Source of the DNA: Ichthyophis bannanicus
Lineage: Eukaryota > Chordata > Amphibia > Gymnophiona > Ichthyophiidae
Length of the DNA: 64,000 nt
Assembly (NCBI GenBank): GCA_033557465.1
Contig: CM066032.1
Span: forward strand, 1,313,692,191 to 1,313,756,190
Reading direction: 5' to 3'
A model generated the notes under the pieces. It saw only the letters and a list, made by a program, of their open reading frames with translations, did no database searches and was not told where the DNA came from. This document shows positions 33,000 through 42,013 of this stretch, one piece after another (positions within the stretch are counted from its first letter, which is position 1; each line of letters starts with the position of its first letter). Made by a program: the position numbers and the translations under genes.

Positions 33000-33218
33000 T
33001 CTTTTTCCGCGGAGCCAGCAGGTCGTGTATCCTGTCACCGCTGAAGAAATTGTAGTTTTTTGTTTTGTTTCTTTAGACCGCGTACCTGCCTTCCCATACC
33101 GATACCGGTATCGCCGGTCTTCCTTTTTCTTTCTAAAAAAATTATTTTCTTTTCTTTTATTATTTTTTCAGCACTTGGTCACTTCAGTTAGGCCTTCAGG
33201 CCTACTTTAATTCTCCAC
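33000..33218 (+). other. DIRS 5' untranslated leader
   Basis: Pyrimidine-rich leader between the left terminal repeat and the gag ATG, containing 'cataccgataccggtatcgc' near 33,097, part of the GGTACCG-like motif cluster. No start codon context better than that at 33,219 was seen. Confidence 0.6.
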
Positions 33219-35027
33219 ATGGAGAAGCCAGCCCCTGGCTTTAAGAAGTGTACCAAGTGTACTGCTGTAATATCAGTCACAGACACCCATGAATGGTGTC
33301 TTAAATGTTTGGGGCCTGACCACTCCATTCCGGACTGCCCTTCCTGCTCCCAAATGTCTAAGCGTGGGCTGCAGAACCGGGCCAACAAATTCCATGTGCT
33401 GTTTGCTTCAGAGAATCCAACATCACAGTCATCCCGGTCATCATCCCCGGATGGATCTCAGGTAACCAAACCTTCTGTGGGCAAGTCCTCAAAGAGCAAA
33501 TCTCCTTCAAAGCATCGAGAGGCTCTTAGTTTTGAGGACCCTGCCCCAGCCAAACAGCCCCGGCGGGAGGTCCTACCTTCCAAAACGCCAATACAGGGGC
33601 TACAGGTTGACATCGATGGCACGGCCTCGACAGATCACCTGTTGGACTGCTCTGGGGTACCGGCCCATACCGGTACCGACATCCAGGCAGCCGTGGCGTC
33701 TATGGGCAATACTGTCCAATCCATGCAGCAAGCCGTCATGGCTTTCATTAAAGCTGCAACGCCATCGGTACCGCTTCCAGCGGTTCCGGGCCCGGTTCCG
33801 GTATCGTCCGCCATGCCGGAACCCAGGCCTTCCTCTTCTAAACGCAAATCGGTACCGTATGGGCTTTCGCTCCATACCACTTCCATACCCGGTACGCCCG
33901 ATGTCGATACCGATCGGTATGCGTATCGTGCGTTAGAGGAAACTAGACAATACACCGATTCCTCTGAGGATTTTGTCTCCTCTGATGAGTCTGCAGAGCT
34001 CTCCCTTGACCTTCCTGAGGAACCTTCTTCTCCAAAAAGGAGAATGTCTCCTCCAGAGGATTTGTCCTTCCAGGACTTTATTTTAGAAATGGCTAAAGGC
34101 CTTTCTATCACTACTTCCTCTGAAAGGGAACCAAGGTCAAAAAGATTGGATATTTTAGGATACTCCAAGTCTCCTAAAGAAGCAGTTACTCTGCCTATCC
34201 ATGAAATCCTTCAAGAACAATTGATGGATTTCTGGGAGAACCCTTTAACTCTGTCTCCTTATTCCCGTAGGTTGGACACCATGTATCGGGTCCCTCCGTC
34301 TCCTGGTTTTCAGAAAACTCAATTGCCTCACCACTCCATTGTGGTAAAGTCTGCAATGAAAAAGATCAAGAGTACTAAAAGGCACTCTTCTACACCTCCA
34401 GGAAGGGAATGTAAGACACTGGACTCTTTTGGTAGGAAAATCTTCCAGGCTAGTATGCTTATAGCCAGGATTAATTCCTACAGCCTCTATATGGGCATGT
34501 TCCTAGGGGAACTTGCCAAGAAAGTACGGCATTTTGCCTCCCTTATCCCTGAGGATAAACAGGAGGACTTCCTTTCTGTTGTGAAACAACTTTTAGATGT
34601 TTCTAAGTTCTCCAACAGAGCTGCCTTTGATTCCTTCGAAGGAGCCAGCAGAGCTTCTGGCATTGCTATTGCAGCCAGACGTCTGGCTTGGCTCCAGGCT
34701 TCTGATCTGGAACCCTGGGTTCTAGATGGCTTACGGAATCTGCCCTGTACAGGTGAGAACTTATTCGGTGCAGAGTGGCAAGTTAAAGCCACTCAAATGG
34801 ATGCTGAAAATGCCACCTTAGAGAGACTTTCTAAGTCCACTTCTACTCCCACTAAGAAGAAGTCTTTCAAGAGGCCTTATTATAAGAAGGCCAGATATGC
34901 TTCCAATACTGGCCAGCAATCTTCCCAACCTCGTTTTGCGGCTAAACGTCAGCAAACGAAACAAGCAAGAACAAAGCCTGCAGCAGCTACTACAGCTCAA
35001 CAGGCTCCACCCCCTCAGGGGTTTTGA
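33219..35027 (+). CDS. DIRS gag-like protein
   Basis: A 602-codon frame with a true ATG at 33,219. Its N-terminus has an ordered cysteine/histidine array, C11-x2-C14, C27-x2-C30, H35 and C40-x2-C43, probably a zinc-binding nucleic-acid fold. Residues of about 65-290 are Ser/Pro-rich and low in complexity. The C-terminal third is helical in appearance ('MFLGELAKKVRHFASLIPED', 'AARRLAWLQASDLEPWVLDG') and similar to the other DIRS-like gag in this window, and the tail is K/R/Q-rich. It overlaps the RT frame by 131 bp in another frame. Function (RNA packaging) is inferred from position and family. Confidence 0.85.
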   Translation: MEKPAPGFKKCTKCTAVISVTDTHEWCLKCLGPDHSIPDCPSCSQMSKRGLQNRANKFHVLFASENPTSQSSRSSSPDGSQVTKPSVGKSSKSKSPSKHREALSFEDPAPAKQPRREVLPSKTPIQGLQVDIDGTASTDHLLDCSGVPAHTGTDIQAAVASMGNTVQSMQQAVMAFIKAATPSVPLPAVPGPVPVSSAMPEPRPSSSKRKSVPYGLSLHTTSIPGTPDVDTDRYAYRALEETRQYTDSSEDFVSSDESAELSLDLPEEPSSPKRRMSPPEDLSFQDFILEMAKGLSITTSSEREPRSKRLDILGYSKSPKEAVTLPIHEILQEQLMDFWENPLTLSPYSRRLDTMYRVPPSPGFQKTQLPHHSIVVKSAMKKIKSTKRHSSTPPGRECKTLDSFGRKIFQASMLIARINSYSLYMGMFLGELAKKVRHFASLIPEDKQEDFLSVVKQLLDVSKFSNRAAFDSFEGASRASGIAIAARRLAWLQASDLEPWVLDGLRNLPCTGENLFGAEWQVKATQMDAENATLERLSKSTSTPTKKKSFKRPYYKKARYASNTGQQSSQPRFAAKRQQTKQARTKPAAATTAQQAPPPQGF

Positions 35028-36951
35028 CTTGCCCCTAGAGAACTTGCCATTCCTGGTTCTGGACCAACCAGAACCTCTCACCATACCTGGAAGGTTAGCT
35101 CACTTTGCTCCCAGATGGGAACAAATCACAACAGAGCAATGGACCCTCTCTATCATCCGAGAGGGTTACAAACTTCATTTCTCCAACCTTCCTCCTCATC
35201 ACATGGTGAGACCCTTCAATTCTCCATCTCCTCTCCTAGCCCTGTTGGATCAGGAAATCTCTTCTCTGCTTGCCCAAGGAGCCATAGAAGAGGTTCCTCT
35301 TCATCAACAGGGGTCAGGTTTCTACTCCCCCTATTTTCTCATTCCAAAGAAGACAGGGGGATTCAGACCAATCCTAGATCTGAGAGAATTGAACAAATTT
35401 CTGTACAAGGAGAAATTCAAAATGCTCTCGCTGGGCATTCTCCTTCCATACCTTCAGAGTCAGGACTGGCTTTGTTCTCTAGACCTGCAGGATGCGTATA
35501 CACATCTACTCATCCATCCATCCCACAGAAAATATCTTCGCTTTCTGTTCAAGGGAAGTCATTACCAATACAGAGTTCTTCCCTTCGGTCTCGCCTCTGC
35601 CCCAAGAGTCTTTACCAAATGCATGGCAGTCGTAGCCGCATTTCTCAGAAGCATGGGGATTTTCGTATTCCCATATCTGGACGACTGGCTCATTCGAGCT
35701 CCAACTCAGTCGCAGGCCCAGATTTCCCTAGACCGCACAAGGAGCCTTCTGCAGTATCTGGGACTGGTGGTAAACCTTCCCAAGTCTCAACTCAGCCCTA
35801 CTCAGTCTCTAGAATTCATAGGGGCCCAGTTGGACACCACCACTGCAAGAGCCTACCTTCCACTGGTTCGGGGTCAGCGTCTGCTGAGCTTGGCCTCCCA
35901 AGCCCAGTCCAGTACTCACTTGACAGCCAGGGAAATGCTACGCCTCCTGGGCCATATGGCCTCCACAGTACATGTGGTGCCCTACGCTCGTCTTCATATG
36001 AGAGCAGCTCAATGGACCCTGGCCACCCAGTGGACTCAGGCGTCGGGAGCACTCTCAGACCAAATACAAACCTCAAACCGTCTGTCTTGGTCCCTCCATT
36101 GGTGGATATCCACCAAGAATCTGTTGTTGGGGGCTCCCTTTCAGCCTTTGCTACCCCAAGCAACCCTCACAACAGATGCCTCCCAATTGGGGTGGGGAGC
36201 CCATCTGCTAACTCTCTCCACTCAGGGCACTTGGTCTCCACAGGAGGCCACCCTTCATATCAACCTCCTGGAACTGCGAGCAATTTACCTTGCCCTCAAG
36301 GTCTTCCATACCCTCCTTGCCAACCTGACTGTCCTGGTTCAGACAGACAATCAGGTGGCCATGTTTTACATAAACAAACAAGGAGGGACGGGCTCTCTGT
36401 CGCTTTGCAACGAAGCTCTCAGATTATGGGCCTTCGCCAGAGAGCACCAAATTCATCTGCTAGCAGTGTACCTTCCAGGAGTCCAAAACACTCGAGCAGA
36501 CAGGCTCAGTCGAGTTCTGCTGCCACACGAGTGGTCCCTACACGTGGACCAGATAACCAGAATCTTTCAGGAATGGGGGACCCCGGACATAGACCTCTTT
36601 GCAAGTCCGTGGAATGCCAAACTTCCCCGGTTCTGTTCCAGGACTCCGTGTCAGGAAGCTCAGGCCACGGACGCCTTTCTCCTCCATTGGGGTCAGGCGT
36701 TCCTATATGCCTTTCCACCCATTCCGCTGATTCCCAAGACTCTGTTCAAACTCCAGAGAGATCACGGCTCTATGATCCTCATAGCTCCACGCTGGCCACG
36801 CCAAGTGTGGTTCCCTCTGCTTCTACAGCTCTCCCAGGGATCCTCCCTGGACTTAGGAGCTGCACCAGACCTTCTGTCTCAGGACGACGGGACTTTGTGG
36901 CACCCAAACCCCAAATCCCTACATCTCCGAGCTTGGTTACTGAAGGCTTAA
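34897..36951 (+). CDS. DIRS RT / RNase H / methyltransferase-like protein
   Basis: 684 codons, uninterrupted. RT: 'IPKKTGGFRPILDLREL', 'SLDLQDAY' with D196, 'VLPFGLASAPRVF' and YLDD at residues 260-263, so all catalytic aspartates are present. RNase H: D427 (TTDAS), E459 (LLELRA), D484 (QTDNQ), D535 (RADRLS), a complete D-E-D-D set. The C-terminal part from residue 550 has 'DIDLFASPWNAKL' (D564) and 'LYAFPPIPLIP', then 'LIAPRWPRQVW', the domain described in DIRS elements as methyltransferase-related. The ATG at 34,897 lies inside gag, so the real start or a frameshift mechanism is undetermined. Confidence 0.92.
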   Translation: MLPILASNLPNLVLRLNVSKRNKQEQSLQQLLQLNRLHPLRGFDLPLENLPFLVLDQPEPLTIPGRLAHFAPRWEQITTEQWTLSIIREGYKLHFSNLPPHHMVRPFNSPSPLLALLDQEISSLLAQGAIEEVPLHQQGSGFYSPYFLIPKKTGGFRPILDLRELNKFLYKEKFKMLSLGILLPYLQSQDWLCSLDLQDAYTHLLIHPSHRKYLRFLFKGSHYQYRVLPFGLASAPRVFTKCMAVVAAFLRSMGIFVFPYLDDWLIRAPTQSQAQISLDRTRSLLQYLGLVVNLPKSQLSPTQSLEFIGAQLDTTTARAYLPLVRGQRLLSLASQAQSSTHLTAREMLRLLGHMASTVHVVPYARLHMRAAQWTLATQWTQASGALSDQIQTSNRLSWSLHWWISTKNLLLGAPFQPLLPQATLTTDASQLGWGAHLLTLSTQGTWSPQEATLHINLLELRAIYLALKVFHTLLANLTVLVQTDNQVAMFYINKQGGTGSLSLCNEALRLWAFAREHQIHLLAVYLPGVQNTRADRLSRVLLPHEWSLHVDQITRIFQEWGTPDIDLFASPWNAKLPRFCSRTPCQEAQATDAFLLHWGQAFLYAFPPIPLIPKTLFKLQRDHGSMILIAPRWPRQVWFPLLLQLSQGSSLDLGAAPDLLSQDDGTLWHPNPKSLHLRAWLLKA

Positions 36952-37988
36952 GTCTTCAAGACTTTAATCTTTCTCAACCTGTGAAAGATATCCTTCATGC
37001 CTCTAGGAAACCTTCCACGAGGCGGTCTTATGCTTTCAAATGGAAACGTTTTTCCATTTGGTGTGCTCAGCAGGGCCTTGACCCTCTGGCACTTCCTTTG
37101 AATTCCCTCTTAGACTATCTCCTGCATCTTTCCAATGCAGGCCTTAAGACGAATTCTGTAAGAGTCCATTTAAGTGCTATTTCAGCATCCCTGAAACCTA
37201 TAAATGGACAACCTATCTCCTCTCACCCTCTTGTTGCAAGATTCATGAGAGGCCTGACCCTCACTAAACCTCCCATCAGACCCCCCCCGGTCGCATGGGA
37301 TTTGAATCTAGTGCTTGGTCAGCTTATGAAGCCACCTTTTGAGCCGTTATTTTCTACCTCCTTGAAATTTCTTTCCTGGAAGGTACTATTCCTAATTGCA
37401 GTCACTTCCGCTCGTCGCATCAGCGAACTGCAAGCTCTAGTGGCTAATCCACCTTATACAAGATTTCATCATGACAAGGTGGTCCTTAGGACGAATCCCC
37501 ACTTTATGCCTAAAGTGGTCTCGCCTTTTCATCTTAATCAAGAGGTATATCTACCTGTATTTTTTCCGGCTCCTCATGCCTCCAATGCAGAGAGGAACCT
37601 TCATACTCTGGATTGTAAAAGAGCTCTAGCCTTTTACCTTAATAGGACTCAGCCACATCGAAAGTCTTCTCAACTTTTCGTGGCTTTTGATCCTTCACAT
37701 TTGGGACTTCCAGTCTCCAAGCGTACACTTTCCAATTGGATTGCTCAGTGTATTTCCTTTGCTTACCAGAGTAAAAACATTCCTCTGGAAGGCCATGTCA
37801 CAGCTCACAATGTGAGAGCCATGGCAACTTCTATGGCTCATCTGCACTCTGTTTCCATTGATCAGATCTGTCGAGCCGCTACCTGGGCCTCGGTTCATAC
37901 CTTCACAGCCCATTACTGTTTGGACAAGGACTCCCGCCGGGATGCCTTGTTTGGCCAGGCTGTCCTCAAACACCTGTTCCATTCTTAG
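36945..37988 (+). CDS. DIRS tyrosine recombinase
   Basis: About 348 codons from 'LSLQDFNLSQPVKDILHASR' to the stop at 37,988. N-terminal core-binding part: 'KPSTRRSYAFKWKRFSIWC' and 'SVRVHLSAISASLK'. Catalytic part: arginine in 'TSARRISELQAL' (37,413-37,418), H-x2-R in 'AHNVRAMATS' (37,806-37,817), 'ATWAS' with the H/W position, and the nucleophilic tyrosine in 'FTAHYCLD' at 37,914-37,916. This enzyme integrates the circular DNA by strand exchange. The frame is open far upstream (from 35,115) across the RT frame, giving a 957-codon window, but that first part is Ser/Pro-rich without motifs; the functional start is unknown. Confidence 0.92.
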   Translation, partial: GLSLQDFNLSQPVKDILHASRKPSTRRSYAFKWKRFSIWCAQQGLDPLALPLNSLLDYLLHLSNAGLKTNSVRVHLSAISASLKPINGQPISSHPLVARFMRGLTLTKPPIRPPPVAWDLNLVLGQLMKPPFEPLFSTSLKFLSWKVLFLIAVTSARRISELQALVANPPYTRFHHDKVVLRTNPHFMPKVVSPFHLNQEVYLPVFFPAPHASNAERNLHTLDCKRALAFYLNRTQPHRKSSQLFVAFDPSHLGLPVSKRTLSNWIAQCISFAYQSKNIPLEGHVTAHNVRAMATSMAHLHSVSIDQICRAATWASVHTFTAHYCLDKDSRRDALFGQAVLKHLFHS

Positions 37989-38083
37989 ACAACTCCTGCC
38001 CACCTTCCCAGGATGGATGCCTGAGATCCATACGAAGATGGCGAACCTTGACAGGGGATCCCATGCATCTAAGCTAGGGAGTC

Positions 38084-38181
38084 CCCATATGTGAGGACTT
38101 ATTCCTGCTTGTTCCTGGAGATAGCACAGTTACTTACCTGTAACAGGTGATCTCTGGGAACAGCAGGAATTAGTCCTCACA
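38084..38181. repeat. DIRS internal complementary region
   Basis: Two adjoining parts. 38,084-38,120 is the reverse complement of the outer left end, and 38,123-38,181 the reverse complement of the outer right end. They meet at 'cctggagatagcac', where AT (38,121-38,122) is the shared dinucleotide. In the DIRS model this region acts as template for joining the ends into a circle. It lies about 95 bp after the recombinase stop. Confidence 0.9.
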
Positions 38182-38261
38182 ACCCACCCACCTCCCCTAG
38201 GAGTTGTATCTTTTATCTATCTATCTTCCTGTCCTCTCTCTATTGACTCAGCTATAAACTC

Positions 38262-38450
38262 GAAACTGAGGAGAGCTGTTCAGGAAGGCGGGAAGGCAGT
38301 GCGCATGTGCAGTGGGAGGTCCCAAAAGCTTCCATTCTAGGAAGCTGGGGAGCTTTCCCGCGCAGGCTCCGTCGGTACCGACGTACCCATATGTGAGGAC
38401 TAATTCCTGCTGTTCCCAGAGATCACCTGTTACAGGTAAGTAACTGTGCT
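38262..38450. repeat. DIRS right inverted terminal repeat
   Basis: Starts 'gaaactgaggagagc' and is the inverse of the left repeat, then extends about 30 bp further ('gatcacctgttacaggtaag' to 'gtgct' at 38,450). The 14-bp palindrome recurs at 38,370-38,383. The extension is unique to this end and is copied, inverted, in the internal complementary region. Confidence 0.9.
38433..38441 (+). promoter_or_regulatory. Consensus splice donor in DIRS right end
   Basis: 'caggtaagt' at 38,433-38,441 matches the CAG/GTAAGT consensus of the vertebrate 5' splice site in full. It is positioned 10 bp before the end of the element and points out into flanking DNA, or into the element's own left end in a circular or tandem form. 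Use in vivo is inference. Confidence 0.4.
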
Positions 38451-38452
38451 AT

Positions 38453-39404
38453 ATTACCAATCAAAAGTATTTGGCATCTTCTTTCTCTGCTATCAGGCAG
38501 TGGTGAAAGCATCAGAGACTCTTCTGGCCATCCCCAGTCCACTAAAAATGCTTGCAAGGGGAGGAAGAGAAGACAGCAGCCTCGGAGTGCATCCTCCTCC
38601 TCCTCCTCCTATGCTGTCAGTGCCCTGTCAGTGCAGGGTATATTGTTCCATGCTAATCAGAAGGCGCTGTCCAAGGTGCTGCAGTGCCATAGCTGTCCTC
38701 TCCCTCCTCCTCATAATCCTGAGATAAGAACAGGAGTGTGTGAATAGGAGGAAATGGTTGCAGGCAGGTGAGTAGAGTAAGTGAGGGGATTGGACCTGTG
38801 TGTGGAAACTGGAAGAGTGCAGCAAGGAGAGACTGAGAAAATCAGAAGGGCTATGGGGTATAAAGGGAACCAGGACAGGGGATGAGGGGAACGGAGGGTA
38901 AATTTTGAACTCAGAGAGGAGTGCTTTGGAAGCTCCTGGCACCAGCCACAAGGTGGAGAAGCCTAAAGTCAGTGAGGAGAGGATCTGTGCCTTCTCAAGG
39001 AAAAGCAACACATTCACAAGGCTGGAAGGAATAGCAACTGCTAGAATAAGGAGGAGTGGTGACTCCATTCCACGAGGAACACTGACGGCCAGGGTGAGTA
39101 GGAAGAGTGATGGCCAGAGAGAGGCAAGGAGGCAATGCCATAACAAACACACCAGATACTGGTGCAGCACATTGTTCTGCCAGCAGCTTTACAGTGAACA
39201 TCAAATCTCACAGCTAACATTTCCTGCCTGATAAAACTGCAAAATGATGAGCAGGAAGTGTCAGCCAAGATTTCACATTACTCAGGGCTAGCTAGCGTAC
39301 ATTGGCACAAAGGACTCTGTGGTGACTGCTGCTGCTGTTGCCCTCGTGCTGTGGAGAAGCAGGCGAGGGAGGGAAAAGAGGGGAGATCTGCTATTTTGTT
39401 TTCA
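38453..39404. other. No recognisable feature
   Basis: A (TCC)n run near 38,600 and short frames only; no family motif. It includes no exon I can defend. Confidence 0.4.
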
Positions 39405-40336
39405 TAATCAAGAGGACTGTGGAAAATTGCAAGAGGATCTTGATAAATTGGAAGACTGGGCATCCAAATGGCAGATGAAATTTAATGTGGAGAAGTGCAA
39501 GGTTATGCACCTAGGGAAGAACAACCCAAACTATGGTTACACAATGCAAGGTTCCACATTAGGAACCACCACCCAGGAAAACATGTTAAAACCCTCGGCC
39601 CAGTGTGCAGCAGCGGCCAAGAGAGCAAATAGAATGCTAGGTATCATAAGGAAAGGAATGCAAAATAAAACAAAGGATATTATAATGCCTCTGTATCGTT
39701 CCATGTTGAGACCGCACCTTGAATATTGTGTGCAATTCTGATCGCTGTATCTTAAAAAGGATATAGCGTTATTAGAAAAGGTTCAGAGAAGAGCCACCAA
39801 AATGGTAAAGGGGATGGAAGGATACTCCTATGAAGAGAGGCTAAAAAGGTTAGGGCTCTTTAACCTGGAAAAGAGACGGCTGAGGGGAGATATGATAGAA
39901 GTCTATAAATTAATGAGCGGAGTGGAACGGGTAAACGTAGATCGATTGTTTACGTTATCAGAACATAGAAAGACTAGGGGACATGCAATGAAGCTACAGG
40001 GTAAACTATTTAAGACTAATAAAAGAAAATATTTTTTCACTCAACGTGTAATCAAACTCTGGAATTTGTTACCGGAGGATGTAGTAAAGGCTGTTAGTGT
40101 AGCTGGATTTAAAAAAGGTTTGGACAAGTTCCTAGAGTAAAGGTCCATAAACTATTATTAAAAAGGGACCCAGGATATCGATGCTTGACCCAATACAAGC
40201 ATTATGGAACCTGTGCCTTTGGGGATACTGCTAGGTACGTATGACCTAGATTGGCCACTGTTGGAAACAGGATACTGGGCTGGATGGACCTTGGTCTGAC
40301 CCAGTATGACATATCTTATGTTCTTATATTCTTATC
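39405..40336 (+). mobile_element. CR1 LINE 3' part (copy 3)
   Basis: 5'-truncated CR1 starting near 39,405 and ending with 'tatcttatgttcttatattc'. 39,319-39,741 in frame gives '[20 protein letters not shown]' and '[10 protein letters not shown]'; after a TGA at about 39,739, 39,802-40,140 gives '[20 protein letters not shown]' to '[11 protein letters not shown]'. A short internal deletion removes the 'KDLGVIVD' segment near 39,580. The RT catalytic FADD is upstream of the truncation and absent. Close in sequence to the copies at 13.4 and 55.9 kb. Confidence 0.85.
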
Positions 40337-40419
40337 TAGGTCATGTGAATTTTTAAGTGTTAAAATTGAGTCACATTGGATGAAATCTTTGGAAACAATG
40401 CCTTCAACATTGTATGAAT

Positions 40420-40580
40420 ATATATGTATTTATTTATTTATACTGCTTTATCATTTTCAGTCAAAGCAGTTTACATTGTAACTTAAACATGTAAATTAAA
40501 CAGGTACATTGATAACTTGGATTATTCTGAGGCAATGGAGGAGGGTTAAGTGACTTGCCCAAGGCCACAAGGAGTGAATA
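40420..40580 (-). repeat. SINE/LINE L2-like tail fragment
   Basis: Begins with (TTTA)n and 'tactgctttatca', then 'cagtttacattgtaac' and 'gtgacttgcccaaggccaca'. On minus this is the tail and central part of the same tRNA-SINE type as at 17,037; the tRNA-like head is absent. Confidence 0.6.
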
Positions 40581-40819
40581 ATCCAAATTTTGTAACTTTT
40601 TTATGGGAGACTGTAAATATTTCATCACTATTTTACTAGGATGATGTCTCTGAAAATGAAATCATACGGCCCAATATTTAAAAGCACTTGTCCTGTTAAA
40701 AACACCTGCTAACTGGGACATTCAGTAGCATTATCTGACTGCCCTGGATGGTCCAGAGGTAAAGCTTGCATGGAGCTGTCACTTATTCGAACACTGGGGG
40801 CTTTCAGTGCCATTAACTC

Positions 40820-41012
40820 CAAGGAATCGCCTAATGGTTAGAGCACTGGCTTGATATCCAAGAGACCAGGGTTCAGTTTCCACTGGTACTCCCTATAGCC
40901 CTGGCCAAGTCACCTAACCCTCCAATGCCTCAGAAGAAAGGCCTGGCAATCTATTTCCTGTCACACTGCCAAGAAAACCCAGGAGCTAATGGGTCAGTAT
41001 TGACTCAAAGGC
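40820..41012 (+). mobile_element. tRNA-derived SINE with RTE-like tail
   Basis: The head has 'gcctaatggttagagcactg' (A box, about 40,830) and 'ccagggttcagtttc' (B box at 40,870-40,880), as in tRNA genes transcribed by Pol III. The central part has 'gccaagtcacctaaccctcc'. The 3' part 'ccaagaaaaccc' and 'gtcagtattgactcaaaggc' resembles the tail of RTE/BovB-dependent SINEs ('gaaaaccc..gggtcgccatgagtc..gactt..ggca'). Divergent and old. Confidence 0.55.
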
Positions 41013-41281
41013 ACTTGTTTTTAATTGGATAACTATCCAACTAATTTAGGACTGTTTAAAATTAGTGCTATCTGGATAGTGCCAGCACTGACCACAGTAT
41101 CTGGATATTCACCGCCAGCCATTATCCAGTATTTAATCTGGCTTTCAATTAAGTATGGTGGACGGCATTAAAAAAGAATGCTGACTGCTACACATAAATA
41201 TCCAGCAAATAAATTCTAGGCCCCTTCCTACTGAGTCTTCACCTATACTCCTGGCCCTTACCTCTGCCTTCTGCTGCCACT

Positions 41282-41350
41282 CCAAGTGAGTGTGTGCCAT
41301 TGAGTCCATTCTGACTCTTGCTCACCCTGTCCCCAGGGTTTCACTCCACA
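41282..41350 (-). repeat. RTE-tail-like fragment
   Basis: The plus-strand 'gtgccattgagtccattctg' then 'actcttgctcaccctg' is, on minus, equivalent to the RTE-type tail described for the SINE at 40,820. Short and decayed. Confidence 0.35.
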
Positions 41351-41439
41351 TTCTTGAATTCTGTCACTGTACCAAATGGTTAAAACAGACTACATTAGTG
41401 CTTAATACTGAGAAAACTAGGCATTATTTTTTTCAAAGA

Positions 41440-41980
41440 GATTAACATATCTCCTCACTAAAAGATTCCTCCTCACTAAAGGATTCCAGAAGTAATCATA
41501 GATGATGAACTGAGTCTTCAACAGCAAATTTCAAACACTATGAAAGCCTATTTTTATGTGCTCAGATGCATTCGTTCCACTAGGTTTCTGGGACATTCCA
41601 CAGGGAATATTTGAACCTTCATTCACGGCTTGATGATTAAACTTCTGTAATTCTGTTTCAAGGTCTAAAAATGCTTCATCGCTTCAATGTCTGCAACTAA
41701 TCCAAAACACTGCTGTCAAACTGATAACAGGTAAGCATCCCGTGATCTTGGTATTCCACTACTAAAATCAGAACATTGGCTGCCAGATATGCACAGAATT
41801 CCTTTCAAGCTGCTTATCTTGACTCATCAGATTTATTATTCAAGATTGCTACATTTCTTATCCAGTCTTATTCCCTATATTTCAGGATGAGCACTATGTT
41901 CCACCCAAGAAAATCTTTTCGTACTGCCATATCAGAAAGTAAAATTTGAACGGACAAGACTGTCAACGTATGGAGTAATA
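41440..41980 (+). pseudogene. L2-like LINE C-terminal relic
   Basis: Broken plus-strand frames near 41,600-41,830 yield 'LQLIQNTAVKLITGKHP' and related pieces in shifted frames that correspond to the L2 segment 'LQ.(I/V)QN.AA(K/R)L....HITP.L..LHWLP'. At least five frame changes and stops. The limits are approximate. Confidence 0.5.
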
Positions 41981-42013
41981 GCCTCCACCTACCTTTGGTC
42001 ATATGAATTGTCA

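Larger units (their letters stand above)
32839..38450 (+). mobile_element. Intact DIRS-type tyrosine-recombinase retrotransposon
   Basis: A 5.6-kb element with all structural marks of the DIRS group. It has inverted terminal repeats (32,839-32,999 and 38,262-38,450), an internal complementary region near the 3' end (38,084-38,181) and three uninterrupted frames: gag (33,219), RT/RNase H/methyltransferase-like (34,897) and tyrosine recombinase (ending 37,988). There is no target duplication. Both outer junctions share only AT (32,837-32,838 and 38,451-38,452), which is also the dinucleotide at the joint inside the complementary region. In the DIRS model the RNA is copied into circular DNA that the recombinase inserts without a DDE integrase. 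Intact frames and closely matching terminal repeats suggest recent insertion. Confidence 0.92.

Noticed and set aside
33532..33936. Open frames rich in arginine and tyrosine inside gag, also on the minus strand (33,600-33,875)
   Set aside because: They are shadows produced by the repeated GGTACCG-like motifs in the real gag frame, and have no family pattern.
35115..36900. The first 600 codons of the 957-codon recombinase frame as a separate protein
   Set aside because: Composition is Ser/Pro-rich and follows from the overlapping RT codons; no motif before about 36,945. I kept only the openness as a finding.
40830..40880. Functional tRNA gene
   Set aside because: A and B box-like blocks are present, but no cloverleaf with paired acceptor arms; the context is a SINE head.
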